A DNA stretch of 32,160 nt from an uncultured Campylobacter sp. Lineage in GTDB: Bacteria; Campylobacterota; Campylobacteria; Campylobacterales; Campylobacteraceae. The notes beneath the pieces were generated by a model. It was given only the letters and a program-made list of their open reading frames with translations, did not search any database and was not told the DNA's origin. This document shows positions 8,359-15,814 of this stretch, one piece after another; positions within the stretch are counted from its first letter, which is position 1; every line of letters starts with the position of its first letter. The DNA lies in the NCBI RefSeq assembly GCF_937997405.1, contig NZ_CALKTL010000054.1:1-32160 (forward strand), read 5' to 3'. The translations under genes and the position numbers were made by a program.

Positions 8359-8571
8359 GTGCCTGGAGTAAAGGTATATCCGAACGAATCATTTGACGAA
8401 GCTTACAGACGCTTTAAGAAGCAGACCGATCGTAACCTAGTCGTTACCGAGGTTCGCGCGAGACGATTTTTTGAGCCGATGACGGAAGTCCGCAAAAAGC
8501 AAAAAATTTCAGCTCGCAAAAAGATGCTTAAACGTCTTTACACGCTACGTCGCTACGAGTCCCGCTTGTAG
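8359..8571 (+). CDS. rpsU: 30S ribosomal protein S21
   Basis: A 70-residue basic ribosomal protein of the small subunit, beginning PGVKVYPNESFDEAYRRFK after the start residue and ending LYTLRRYESRL, the usual Campylobacter form. I choose the GTG at 8359 because S21 proteins begin M-P-G and GAGGAAA precedes it; an upstream in-frame GTG at 8350 would add three residues not seen in the family. In E. coli S21 acts at translation initiation near the anti-Shine-Dalgarno end of 16S rRNA. Confidence 0.96.
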   Translation: MPGVKVYPNESFDEAYRRFKKQTDRNLVVTEVRARRFFEPMTEVRKKQKISARKKMLKRLYTLRRYESRL

Positions 8572-8577
8572 CAGTTT

Positions 8578-8622
8578 GCGCGGATTTGCGGATTTTAAAT
8601 TTGCAGATCTGCGCGAAATTTT
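8578..8622 (+). terminator. Likely terminator after rpsU
   Basis: A 12-base stem (8578-8589 with 8603-8614, two G-U pairs in the RNA) begins seven bases after the rpsU stop. It encloses a 13-base loop and is followed by a short AAATTTTA run. The weak T-tract makes this a moderate call. Confidence 0.5.
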
Positions 8623-8812
8623 ATCCCACATCTTTTTTAAATTTACAGCCCGCTTAAAATTTATCCGCCGCGTCAGCGCCGAAATTTCGATCTAAATTTT
8701 AAAATTTACCTAATTAAATTTACCCGCCTTTATGCGGCGCCTGCTTTATACGACACATCCGCCGGCGAGCCGCTAAATTTTGAAATTTATCTTTACCTAT
8801 TCGTTTTTTAGA

Positions 8813-8818
8813 TATACT
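8813..8818 (+). promoter_or_regulatory. -10 box of the six-helix membrane protein gene
   Basis: TATACT preceded by a T-rich run (TTCGTTTTTTAGA), 26 bases before the ATG at 8844. T-rich DNA before the -10 is typical of Campylobacter sigma-70 promoters. Confidence 0.5.
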
Positions 8819-8843
8819 TTTGCATAAATTTCAAGGAGCAACC

Positions 8844-9437
8844 ATGGACTTAAACGACTACCTGCACACTCAAGATCAGCAGCCCTCAAACCCGCAAGAA
8901 AAAGAGATAGCGCTCATCAAATACACCTTCATCGCAGCCTGCGCCTTAAAAGCTATAGCCGAACTGGTGCTATTGCTATTAGGAATTTACGGTGGATTGG
9001 GAGTGCTACTAAGCGCAGCGGCATTCGTGCTTTTTATCTTTAGCATTTATAATATCTCTAAACTTACCGTAAGCCGCAGCCTTTTGCGCAACGTAGCCAT
9101 TGCCTTTGCGGCGATATTTATAGGCGTATTGTTATTTATATTTTTAGCGGGCGGCATCATCGCTCAAATACTACTTGCATTGGGATTCATCGCATCGTTT
9201 CTATTTTTTTATAGATTTTATCAGGAGCTTGCCGACACTAGCGGCGTCACGATATTTTCATATTGCTTTATTGCGCTTGTACTTGCAGCTATTGCAAATG
9301 CATTTTTGGCGCGTTTTTCGCTACCTGCTACGGTGCTACTAAGCTTAGCGGCTCTTGCACTTAATGCTTTTGCTATGTTCAGCGTAGAGGGCTTTTCTCG
9401 TTCGTATTATTCTTATGATCTTAAAGGCAAGAGATAA
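8844..9437 (+). CDS. Six-helix integral membrane protein, unknown function
   Basis: A 197-residue protein with a short polar N-terminus (about 25 residues) and then six hydrophobic helices in three pairs, ending in a basic tail (SYDLKGKR). I do not recognise a family; it looks like a small inner-membrane protein of the DUF type with no charged catalytic motif. The ATG at 8844 follows an ideal AAGGAGCAACC; an upstream TTG at 8820 lies before this ribosome site and is unlikely. The next gene starts 76 bases later with a near-identical AAGGAGCAAGCC leader, so the two may be co-expressed. Confidence 0.75.
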   Translation: MDLNDYLHTQDQQPSNPQEKEIALIKYTFIAACALKAIAELVLLLLGIYGGLGVLLSAAAFVLFIFSIYNISKLTVSRSLLRNVAIAFAAIFIGVLLFIFLAGGIIAQILLALGFIASFLFFYRFYQELADTSGVTIFSYCFIALVLAAIANAFLARFSLPATVLLSLAALALNAFAMFSVEGFSRSYYSYDLKGKR

Positions 9438-9512
9438 ATTTTGATTGCTTGATCGGTTGTGAAAAGACCAGCAAAGAGCTAATTTTTAAAATTTCAAATC
9501 AAGGAGCAAGCC

Positions 9513-10502
9513 ATGGTCTATTTCAAACACATATTTCTCGCGCTGTTTTGCGGGGCGCTGTTTTGCGGCGTACTTTACGGCGAAAATCCAAATAAAATTT
9601 CAAAACAAAATTTTAAATCTGACTTCATCTGGGGCGTTACGATCGACGACGGCTGGTATGAGGACGCACAAGGCGCCTCGGGCGCAAAGCTGCAAAGCAT
9701 CGTGCGCGCCCTGCAAGCCCTACCCGCAAAACCCACCGTGCGCGTCGTGATGTCAAAAGAAATTAGTCCGCGCGAGTACGAGCCTCTTTTTAGGCGGCTT
9801 AGCGAGGTTTCATACGTGATGGCCTGCCCCGTGGACTCCTATGAGATGAGCTCGTACAAAAGCGTGAAAAGTTACGAAAAGAGGTTCGCGGACGCCTTCG
9901 CCGCGCTCGCGCCCTACGTGCAGATCTGGGAGATCGGCAACGAAATAAACGGCGAGGGCTGGCTAGGGGATGATGCGAATTTCATCGCTGCCAAGATGAT
10001 CGCGGCCTTCGAGCTCATCCACAAAAAAGGCGCCAAGACGGCGCTTACGGCGTATTATACGCCGAGCGGAGCGCAGAAAACGCAGATGCGCGAGTGGCTG
10101 CGAAAATTCGTGCCGCAAGATATGAAAGAGGGGCTGGATTATCTTTTCGTAAGCTACTACGAGGACGATAACGAGGGCTTTGCGCCTGATTGGAGCGAAA
10201 TTTTTACCGATCTGCAAAGCACCTTCCCCGCTTCAAAGCTCGGTATCGGCGAGTGCGGAAACACGGCGTCGGGCGCTACGCAGGCGAGCAAAAAGGCGAT
10301 GATGAGGCGGTATTATACGATGCCGCGCTACGCGAAAAACTACGTGGGTGGGTATTTTTGGTGGTATTTCGTGCAAGACTGTGTAAGCGGGGCGGGACCC
10401 GGCGCTTCAAACGGCAGAAATCGCGGCGCACGCGATAAAGCGAAAGCCGCGGACGAGCTGCTAAAAAGCCTTAGTGAAGCAATAGGCGAAGCGTACAGAT
10501 AA
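9513..10502 (+). CDS. Secreted glycoside-hydrolase-like TIM-barrel protein (clan A type)
   Basis: A 329-residue protein with an N-terminal signal peptide (hydrophobic 5-22, probable cleavage near LYG-EN). The mature part resembles a (beta/alpha)8 glycosidase. IWEIGNEING at 138-147 puts Glu144 in the GNE acid/base position after strand 4, and GIGECGN at 244-250 puts Glu247 as the nucleophile after strand 7; this spacing is characteristic of clan GH-A. A Trp/Tyr-rich GGYFWWYFVQD follows, as in strand 8 of these barrels. The substrate cannot be read from sequence. A secreted glycosidase is unusual for a mostly asaccharolytic genus. Location is periplasm or exterior. A catalytically idle relative is possible, but both glutamates are present. 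Confidence 0.68.
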   Translation: MVYFKHIFLALFCGALFCGVLYGENPNKISKQNFKSDFIWGVTIDDGWYEDAQGASGAKLQSIVRALQALPAKPTVRVVMSKEISPREYEPLFRRLSEVSYVMACPVDSYEMSSYKSVKSYEKRFADAFAALAPYVQIWEIGNEINGEGWLGDDANFIAAKMIAAFELIHKKGAKTALTAYYTPSGAQKTQMREWLRKFVPQDMKEGLDYLFVSYYEDDNEGFAPDWSEIFTDLQSTFPASKLGIGECGNTASGATQASKKAMMRRYYTMPRYAKNYVGGYFWWYFVQDCVSGAGPGASNGRNRGARDKAKAADELLKSLSEAIGEAYR

Positions 10503-10570
10503 TGTACGGAGGATTTCAAATTTAAAGCAAAATTTTATGCTTTTTAGGTGCAACGAGGTAAAATTTGGAC

Positions 10571-11728
10571 ATGAAAACTTTTATAAAAATTTTAAAAATT
10601 ACCGCCTTGGTCGTGAGCGTTGCATGCGTGCTTTTTGTGCTGTATATATTTGTGATTTTAAATTTGCTTTTTTCATCCGATACGCCCGAGGGTTGCGATC
10701 CTAGTATGCCCACTAGCGCTTGCGATTATATCGATGAAAAATTTGAAAAAGAGCTGCAAAATTTGCCCCCGGTCGCCGCTCTGCCACCCTTAGACAAAAG
10801 GCCCGTATTTTGGCTAGGCGAGAAAAAATTCGCAGGAGGTGCGAAGTTTGATTATCTATACATTAAGGACGATTTTGGGGTCTGGCTTAGGTATAAAGAC
10901 AGCGATAGCGACGACTTCTTGCTACAAAAAGATATGCCAGAGCGCTACTATGGATACGACGAGATCGATCGTTCGCCGGACGAAAGGTGGGTAAGTGGAG
11001 AGCTTGGATATTATAGCTACGGCATCTACGATATTTCGCTTTTTGAAAATGAAGCCAAGATATTTTCTCAAACGGCGTATAAGGTCGTGAGGAAATTTAT
11101 CGGCTTCTTTAATCTACACTCTATGAGGGGCACCTCTTTTGCGGCTCCACAAGGCACCGAGGAAAATTTAAATGCTATAAGCGAGCTTCAAACGCCGCTT
11201 GCGGATTTTCCGCAAAAACCGAACTACTCTGCGCTTGGTTGGGCTGATAAACCAGAAGCCAGAGGCTATGTCGGAGATGAAATAGCCAAAAAACTCGCTC
11301 GCAACGTCTTTGAGATAGAGGGCGATGGGTGGCGACAGACCATCCGTATAAACAGCCGCGCCAAAGATATAAAGGTAATCTGCGGAGATGAAATTTGCCT
11401 CGCGCTTGCCTTTGATGAGAGCGAAATCAATAGCTGCGATAACGACGCTGCATCCACGGCAATTCATACGCTAAATTTAAAGCAAAAATTTAATAATTTT
11501 CATACGCTTACTAGTAGGAATTTTAACTACGTAAAGCTCGGCGATAAGTATACTTTAGACGATGTGGAATCCTTTAAAATAGTTTTATCGAGATTCAGAT
11601 ATATCGAGGGGTATAACAAAGGTCGTGAAATCACGGACTACGAGGTTATCTTGCGAAATAGCGAGGGCGAACAGGTCAATGAAATTTGCAGAAACGAAAT
11701 TAAGAGAGCTCGTAGCCGCTTGCGATAA
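10571..11728 (+). CDS. Membrane-anchored protein of unknown function
   Basis: A 385-residue protein with one N-terminal transmembrane helix (about 10-34), then a large, probably periplasmic, soluble domain. Cysteines come in pairs (CDPSMPTSAC just after the membrane; VICGDEIC near 275), suggesting disulfides. Aromatic and acidic residues dominate the middle (DDFGVWLRYKDSDSDDF). I recognise no family. The ATG at 10571 is used here, but a TTG at 10565 is better spaced from GAGGT and would add two residues. It follows the glycosidase-like gene by 68 bases with no clear promoter, so it may belong to the same transcript. Confidence 0.72.
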   Translation: MKTFIKILKITALVVSVACVLFVLYIFVILNLLFSSDTPEGCDPSMPTSACDYIDEKFEKELQNLPPVAALPPLDKRPVFWLGEKKFAGGAKFDYLYIKDDFGVWLRYKDSDSDDFLLQKDMPERYYGYDEIDRSPDERWVSGELGYYSYGIYDISLFENEAKIFSQTAYKVVRKFIGFFNLHSMRGTSFAAPQGTEENLNAISELQTPLADFPQKPNYSALGWADKPEARGYVGDEIAKKLARNVFEIEGDGWRQTIRINSRAKDIKVICGDEICLALAFDESEINSCDNDAASTAIHTLNLKQKFNNFHTLTSRNFNYVKLGDKYTLDDVESFKIVLSRFRYIEGYNKGREITDYEVILRNSEGEQVNEICRNEIKRARSRLR

Positions 11729-12315
11729 ATCTAAGATAGCGCTGCAGGATTTGACACATAAGATCGTGATTTCGGCGCGCTTTAATTTAGCTTCTAAAAT
11801 TTACGTGAGAATTTTAAAATTCTAAGCTTCAAGCTTTAAAATTTGCCCGCGAAGCTTTTAAAATTTATCGCGCAGCTTAGGTTTATTTTATCCGCGCCAA
11901 GACAGCGAAATTTTTAGGGCGTCGCGATAACTAGGCGCAAGATAGCGAAATTTTACAAAGCTGCGGCAAACAAGATACGCAGAGAATGCACGCAAATTTC
12001 AAATTTATCTGGATTTTGCCAGCCTGCCCGACGCCGAGCACCATTATTTAGCTACAATCCCTCTTGCTCGCTTTACTTTTCGCTCGTCTTACGATTTGCT
12101 CGCCTTATAATTCCTGCTTGATATTGCACTTTGCGAAACTACTTGCTGCGCGCCCCTTCGCAAAACTGCACGGCATGTGGGATTGTGCCCATCGCTCGCA
12201 GATTTTGCAGCACATGCGCGCGATAAAATTCCGTAGCGCAGGCACTTTCAATAAATTTTTATTTAAAAGCGCAAACATAGAGGCGATTTAAATTTAAAGC
12301 TCACGTGCTCCACGG
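11729..12315. other. Non-coding gap between convergent genes
   Basis: There is no supported gene. The short open frames lack ribosome sites and family resemblance. The left half has two diverged copies of a word reading CAAGAnAGCGAAATTTT about 40 bases apart, and several AAATTT cores. The right half is unusually pyrimidine-rich on the plus strand (GCTCGCTTTACTTTTCGCTCG). I see no classical hairpin terminator. Confidence 0.55.
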
Positions 12316-12696
12316 CTAGCCTGCAAGCGCTCTGCCCGCGAGCAGCCCAGCGTAGCAAAAAAGCATACAGGCGCATACGCTTAAGACCGCGTTTAGCACA
12401 CCGATAGCAAATTCTCGCGCCAGCAATAATTGCAGCGTATCGTAGCTGAATGTAGAAAATGTCGTAAAGCCGCCCAGCGCGCCTGCGACAAAAAATACCC
12501 GCAGGCTCTGCGTTAAATTTAGTGCGAGCAAAAACCCTATCAGCAGGCTTCCCAGCGCATTCACGCAAAAAGTAGCGATCGGAAACGCACTCCAAAATCC
12601 GGCGCGATCCATTGCGCGCGCGATCGCTCCACTTAGACCTACTCGCGCCATCGCGCCTACACAGCCGCCTAGCCCCGCTAAAATCAAGTTCGTCAA
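12316..12696 (-). CDS. crcB: Fluoride exporter FluC/CrcB
   Basis: A 126-residue, four-helix inner-membrane fluoride channel that works as an antiparallel dimer to release cytosolic F-. GGCVGAMARVGLS near the N-terminus, CVNALGSLLIGF with Asn46 in the pore, and the Phe-box segment GGFTTFSTFSYDT at 75-87 are diagnostic; the Gly/Thr backbone there forms the central Na+ site. The length is normal. The start is a TTG at 12694-12696, six bases from AAGGA; no ATG fits. I looked for a fluoride riboswitch in the leader and did not find one. It stands alone, so the dimer would be homodimeric. Confidence 0.93.
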   Translation of the reverse strand: MTNLILAGLGGCVGAMARVGLSGAIARAMDRAGFWSAFPIATFCVNALGSLLIGFLLALNLTQSLRVFFVAGALGGFTTFSTFSYDTLQLLLAREFAIGVLNAVLSVCACMLFCYAGLLAGRALAG

Positions 12697-13053
12697 TCCA
12701 AGTCCTTTTAAAATTTGTAAATTTTATTTCGCCATCTAGCCTCCATAGGACGAAAGATGTGCAACTTTGCTATTTTAACGCGGCTAGTTAAAATTCAGCT
12801 TTTAAAATTTGCTCGCGCTTTTTGAAATTTCGTTTTAAAATTTTACTAGCGCGGCAAAACGCGACGTTTTACGCGCCGCCGCAAAACGGCGATCAAACGC
12901 GCGCAGTGTAAAAGGACGGCAAAGCAAAAAACTACGAGACACAAAAGGGTGGCGTAGCAAAACAGCGCGAACGCTTAAACCGCGCTTGTAGCAAAACCGA
13001 GGCAAGGGGTAAAATATAGCTCGGCAATCGCTGCAGCGCTACTACAGCGGGCG
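12697..13053. other. Non-coding gap with GC-rich imperfect hairpins
   Basis: No gene is supported. Around 12850-12895 there is an imperfect inverted arrangement of GCGGCAAAACGCG and GTTTTACGCGCCGC that could fold into a hairpin between two same-strand genes, possibly ending the TauE/SafE transcript. The rest is repetitive GCAAAAC-type words. Confidence 0.45.
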
Positions 13054-13785
13054 CTACTGTAGCACCTTTTTTAGCGCCAGTGCAAATAGCACGACATAAA
13101 GGACGAGCAGCCATTTTTTCTGCGTTTCGCGCTTTGCACGGCGAGCCTGAGAGGTGCCGAAATATACGCCCAAAAGCCCACCCACGGCTAGCAGCGCGCC
13201 GCGTTCGTAATCTACGTGGCCGTTGTACGAAAGGCTCAAAAGCGCGCTAAATGAGCCGAAAACGATGAAAAATAGCCCCATACAGACCGCTCTTTTGATA
13301 TCGACGCCCAAAAATCCGACCAATACCGGCGTTAGAAATACCGCGCCGCCCACGCCCATGCTAAGCGCGATCGCGCCGATAGCAAAGCCGATGAAAAACA
13401 GCACCGCGCCGTGGGGATCGGCGTTGCCGTCGCTTGTTACGTTCGTGCTAAAGAGTTTAAGAAATGAGATCGCAAGCGTCAGCAGAAGACCGATCTCAAG
13501 CACGATTTCCGGTGAGTATTTTACGATGAAGCCCGATATGCTCGCGCCGCACAGCCCTCCGAGCCCCACCGCGATGCCGCTATCTAGGCGAAGCTTGCCC
13601 GCGCGGTAGTTCAGATATGAGCCGAAAAGCGAGACGATGAACATCTGCATCACCGAGATGCCCGCGGCGGTCTTGACGTCGTATCCCAGAGCCATCATCA
13701 CGGGCATTACGACCGTGCCGCCACCGATACCGAAAAAGCCCGATATGAAGCCCACGACGACGCCGACAAAGGGGAGTTCTAGCAT
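13054..13785 (-). CDS. TauE/SafE (TSUP) family permease
   Basis: A 243-residue inner-membrane protein with about eight helices. It opens with the family signature GFISGFFGIGGGTVVMPVM at 12-30, and the second half repeats it as AIGAIALSMGVGGAVFLTP, the duplicated motif of this fold. Members export sulfite, sulfoacetate or other organosulfur anions; the substrate cannot be told here. The sequence is complete, with AAGGATC upstream of the ATG. There is no sulfur-metabolism gene alongside, although a YedE-type sulfur/selenium transporter is encoded about 11 kb away. Confidence 0.9.
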   Translation of the reverse strand: MLELPFVGVVVGFISGFFGIGGGTVVMPVMMALGYDVKTAAGISVMQMFIVSLFGSYLNYRAGKLRLDSGIAVGLGGLCGASISGFIVKYSPEIVLEIGLLLTLAISFLKLFSTNVTSDGNADPHGAVLFFIGFAIGAIALSMGVGGAVFLTPVLVGFLGVDIKRAVCMGLFFIVFGSFSALLSLSYNGHVDYERGALLAVGGLLGVYFGTSQARRAKRETQKKWLLVLYVVLFALALKKVLQ

Positions 13786-14955
13786 TTTTGATCCTTGAAA
13801 TTTGAAGCGAAGTTTATAGCTTTAAAATTTAAAGCTTGATAAATTTGCGGAATTTTGGCTTTGAGAGCGGGGATTTGCGGGATTTTGAGGCGGGGAATTT
13901 TGATTATGGAATTTTATGCTTTGGATTTATGAAATTTGGAAATTTACGGGATTTTAAAGCGTGAAATTTCAGAGCACAGAATTTTAATTGCAGAAATTCG
14001 GCTAAGAACTTTATGCGCTGGGCTACTAGAGTTTGTAGCGACGGCGTATTTTACTACGTTTGCAGATTTTTGGAATTTTAAAGCGTGAAATTTTGGCTCA
14101 AAATTTTATTGTAACGGAACGTAGCCATAATTTCGGCTTAAAATTTTATACGGGGTTAGCCCGATCTGCATTTGTTTGTGTTGTGGCTTCGAAGTATAAA
14201 TTTTTTAGATCATAATTCTGCGCCTATACCACGGCGGTTTAGCGTAAATTTTAGATAAAATTTCACGTTTTAATCGCGACGCAGTATTTTTGCCGCGATT
14301 AAATTTCGACAGGATTCTATCGCGGCAAAATTTCATACGGCGAAATTCCACACGGTAAAATTTTAGACAAAATTCTGCAGCAAAATTTCAAGCAGTGGAA
14401 TTTTCTGCGACAGAATTCCACGCGGCATAGCTGCAAGCAAAATTACTGCGGTAAAATTCGCTCAAAATTTCGTGGCGAATTACAAGTAAAATTCTTTCGC
14501 ATAAAGTTACGTTTCCATCCACGATTGCACGCGCGGCACATCCTCCTTCGTGAAAATTCTTTCTATGCGGAGGACGACAGCAAAATTTCCGCGCTCCGTA
14601 TCCTAAAAATCGCCGCAAAATCGGTGTAAAGTCACGACAAGATCGCCGTAAAATTTTATGCGGAGCGGGCAGGCGCAAAGAGCGCGAATTTCTTGTAAAA
14701 ATTTACGACAAAATTTCGCCGCCAAAAGCTCGTTTAAGGCCGCTCAAAACCCGCTAAAAAAGTGCCAAAAGACTAAAAAGCCGCCGTCGCAAAATCCTCG
14801 CGATAAAATTTTGCCCGCAAATTTTCTCTCGGTAAAATCGCTTTGGATGGGGCGGGATTTGGACTCACGGCAAATTTTTACGAGCTAAATTTTACGCAAA
14901 AATCCGCATTAGACCTGCAAAATTTATCGTAAATTTCTCCGAGCGGATTTTGCGC
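13786..14955. repeat. 1.17-kb non-coding array of AAATTT-type hexamers
   Basis: No gene is supported on either strand. The stretch is built from short GC-rich words joined by RAATTY hexamers (AAATTT, GAATTT, AAATTC, GAATTC). By eye I count 15 in 13798-14147 alone, about one per 23 bases, where random DNA of this composition would give about half of one. They occur in both orientations and irregular spacing, so this is neither a CRISPR nor a tandem array. An exact 19-base word is repeated at 13951-13969 and 14075-14093. Confidence 0.75.
13951..14093 (+). repeat. Exact 19-base direct repeat, two copies
   Basis: ATTTTAAAGCGTGAAATTT occurs at 13951-13969 and 14075-14093, starting 124 bases apart. 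Both copies carry an AAATTT core. The surrounding bases are only partly similar, so this is either an old duplication or independent motif reuse. Confidence 0.7.
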
Positions 14956-15687
14956 TTATGAAATTTCCAGCACGATCTCCTTTTTTAGCCCGATCTGTTT
15001 GATCTCGAGCACGGAAGCGCCGCCCAAGCGCAGCGCAAGCACCTCCGCCTCGCTGCAAGCGCCTGCAAGAGCTATTTCGCGCAATACCTTGCCGCGCCAA
15101 GCCTTGGCGTAGTGGCTCAGCACCTTGCCGCCTTTGATAAAACTAAAACTCAGATATTCGCGCTTCATCTCGTAAAATTTCTCATAAAATCCCGCGCGCA
15201 GATCCACGACGCATTCATCCGCCAGATACCGATCCAGCGCGGCGGAGAAGCTATCTCGATAAAATTTTGCCGCGTCTATGCCGCCGAATTTCTCGCCCTG
15301 TTTGAGCTTGTAGTTCGGCAGCGCGTCGCCGCCCAGCACGGGGCCGAAAAGGTTTGAAAAAATTATCGTGTTTCGCTCCGTAAACTCCCGCGCCGTAGCG
15401 CTTAGCGAAGCGTAGCCTAGGGCGCGATACGCGGTGCCCGTGTAGCGCAAAAGCGCCTTCGCGCAGCCTTTTTCAAAGATATTTTCGCGCAGAGCCGCAT
15501 CCCATTTTTTCAGCCCGAAAAGCTTGCAAAGCTCCGCCTCGCTTGCTTTATCTACGAAATCCGCATAAGCGCGCAGCATCTGCAGGCGCTTTTCGTAAAG
15601 ATCTGCAAAGATGAAATTTCGCTCGCAAATGCGCGCGTCGCCGCCCAGCTCGCTTTTCATCTCGCTTGGGGAAAATAAAATTTTCAT
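14956..15687 (-). CDS. yaaA: YaaA family protein (DUF328, peroxide stress)
   Basis: A 243-residue cytosolic protein of the YaaA/DUF328 family. It starts MKILFSPSEMKS, the family's usual opening (MKILISPAK in E. coli). The middle has ALLRYTGTAYRALGY and IIFSNLFGPVLGGDALPNYKLK, matching the conserved central block, followed by the FYRDSFSAAL and VVDLRAGFYEKFY segments. E. coli YaaA lowers free iron during H2O2 stress and binds DNA. GGAGAGCG precedes the ATG. It is transcribed divergently from trpE with about 125 bases between them. Confidence 0.86.
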   Translation of the reverse strand: MKILFSPSEMKSELGGDARICERNFIFADLYEKRLQMLRAYADFVDKASEAELCKLFGLKKWDAALRENIFEKGCAKALLRYTGTAYRALGYASLSATAREFTERNTIIFSNLFGPVLGGDALPNYKLKQGEKFGGIDAAKFYRDSFSAALDRYLADECVVDLRAGFYEKFYEMKREYLSFSFIKGGKVLSHYAKAWRGKVLREIALAGACSEAEVLALRLGGASVLEIKQIGLKKEIVLEIS

Positions 15688-15783
15688 ACGCTCTCCTTAA
15701 AATTTGCTCATTTTACTAAAATTTTGCTTGCATTCAAGCCCGCCCAGGCTCGCGCCACCCGCTCAAATTTAAGCTAAGCAGCG

Positions 15784-15789
15784 TATAAT
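15784..15789 (+). promoter_or_regulatory. -10 box of trpE
   Basis: A perfect TATAAT within GCGTATAATGG, 25 bases before the trpE ATG at 15815. The upstream in-frame ATG at 15788 overlaps this box, which argues against it as a start. No leader-peptide attenuator fits in the short untranslated leader. Confidence 0.55.
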
Positions 15790-15814
15790 GGCGCTAAAAA
15801 TTCCAAGGACGAAA

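Noticed and set aside
8350..8372. RNase P RNA-like GAGGAAAGT word
   Set aside because: It is the ribosome site and start of rpsU; none of the other conserved RNase P blocks follow.
12064..12291. 75-codon plus-strand frame between convergent genes
   Set aside because: It has no ribosome site or family resemblance, and its composition matches the surrounding non-coding DNA.
12697..12770. Fluoride riboswitch in the crcB leader
   Set aside because: The leader has a GATGGCG word but not the paired GG-GATG...CGCC stem and downstream pseudoknot segment of the crcB motif.
13786..14955. CRISPR array or decayed prophage
   Set aside because: There are no constant-length repeats or spacers and no phage or cas remnants; only hexamers and one 19-base word recur.
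15788..15814. Upstream ATG as the trpE start
   Set aside because: It lies within the TATAAT box and before the AAGGAC ribosome site that serves the ATG at 15815.
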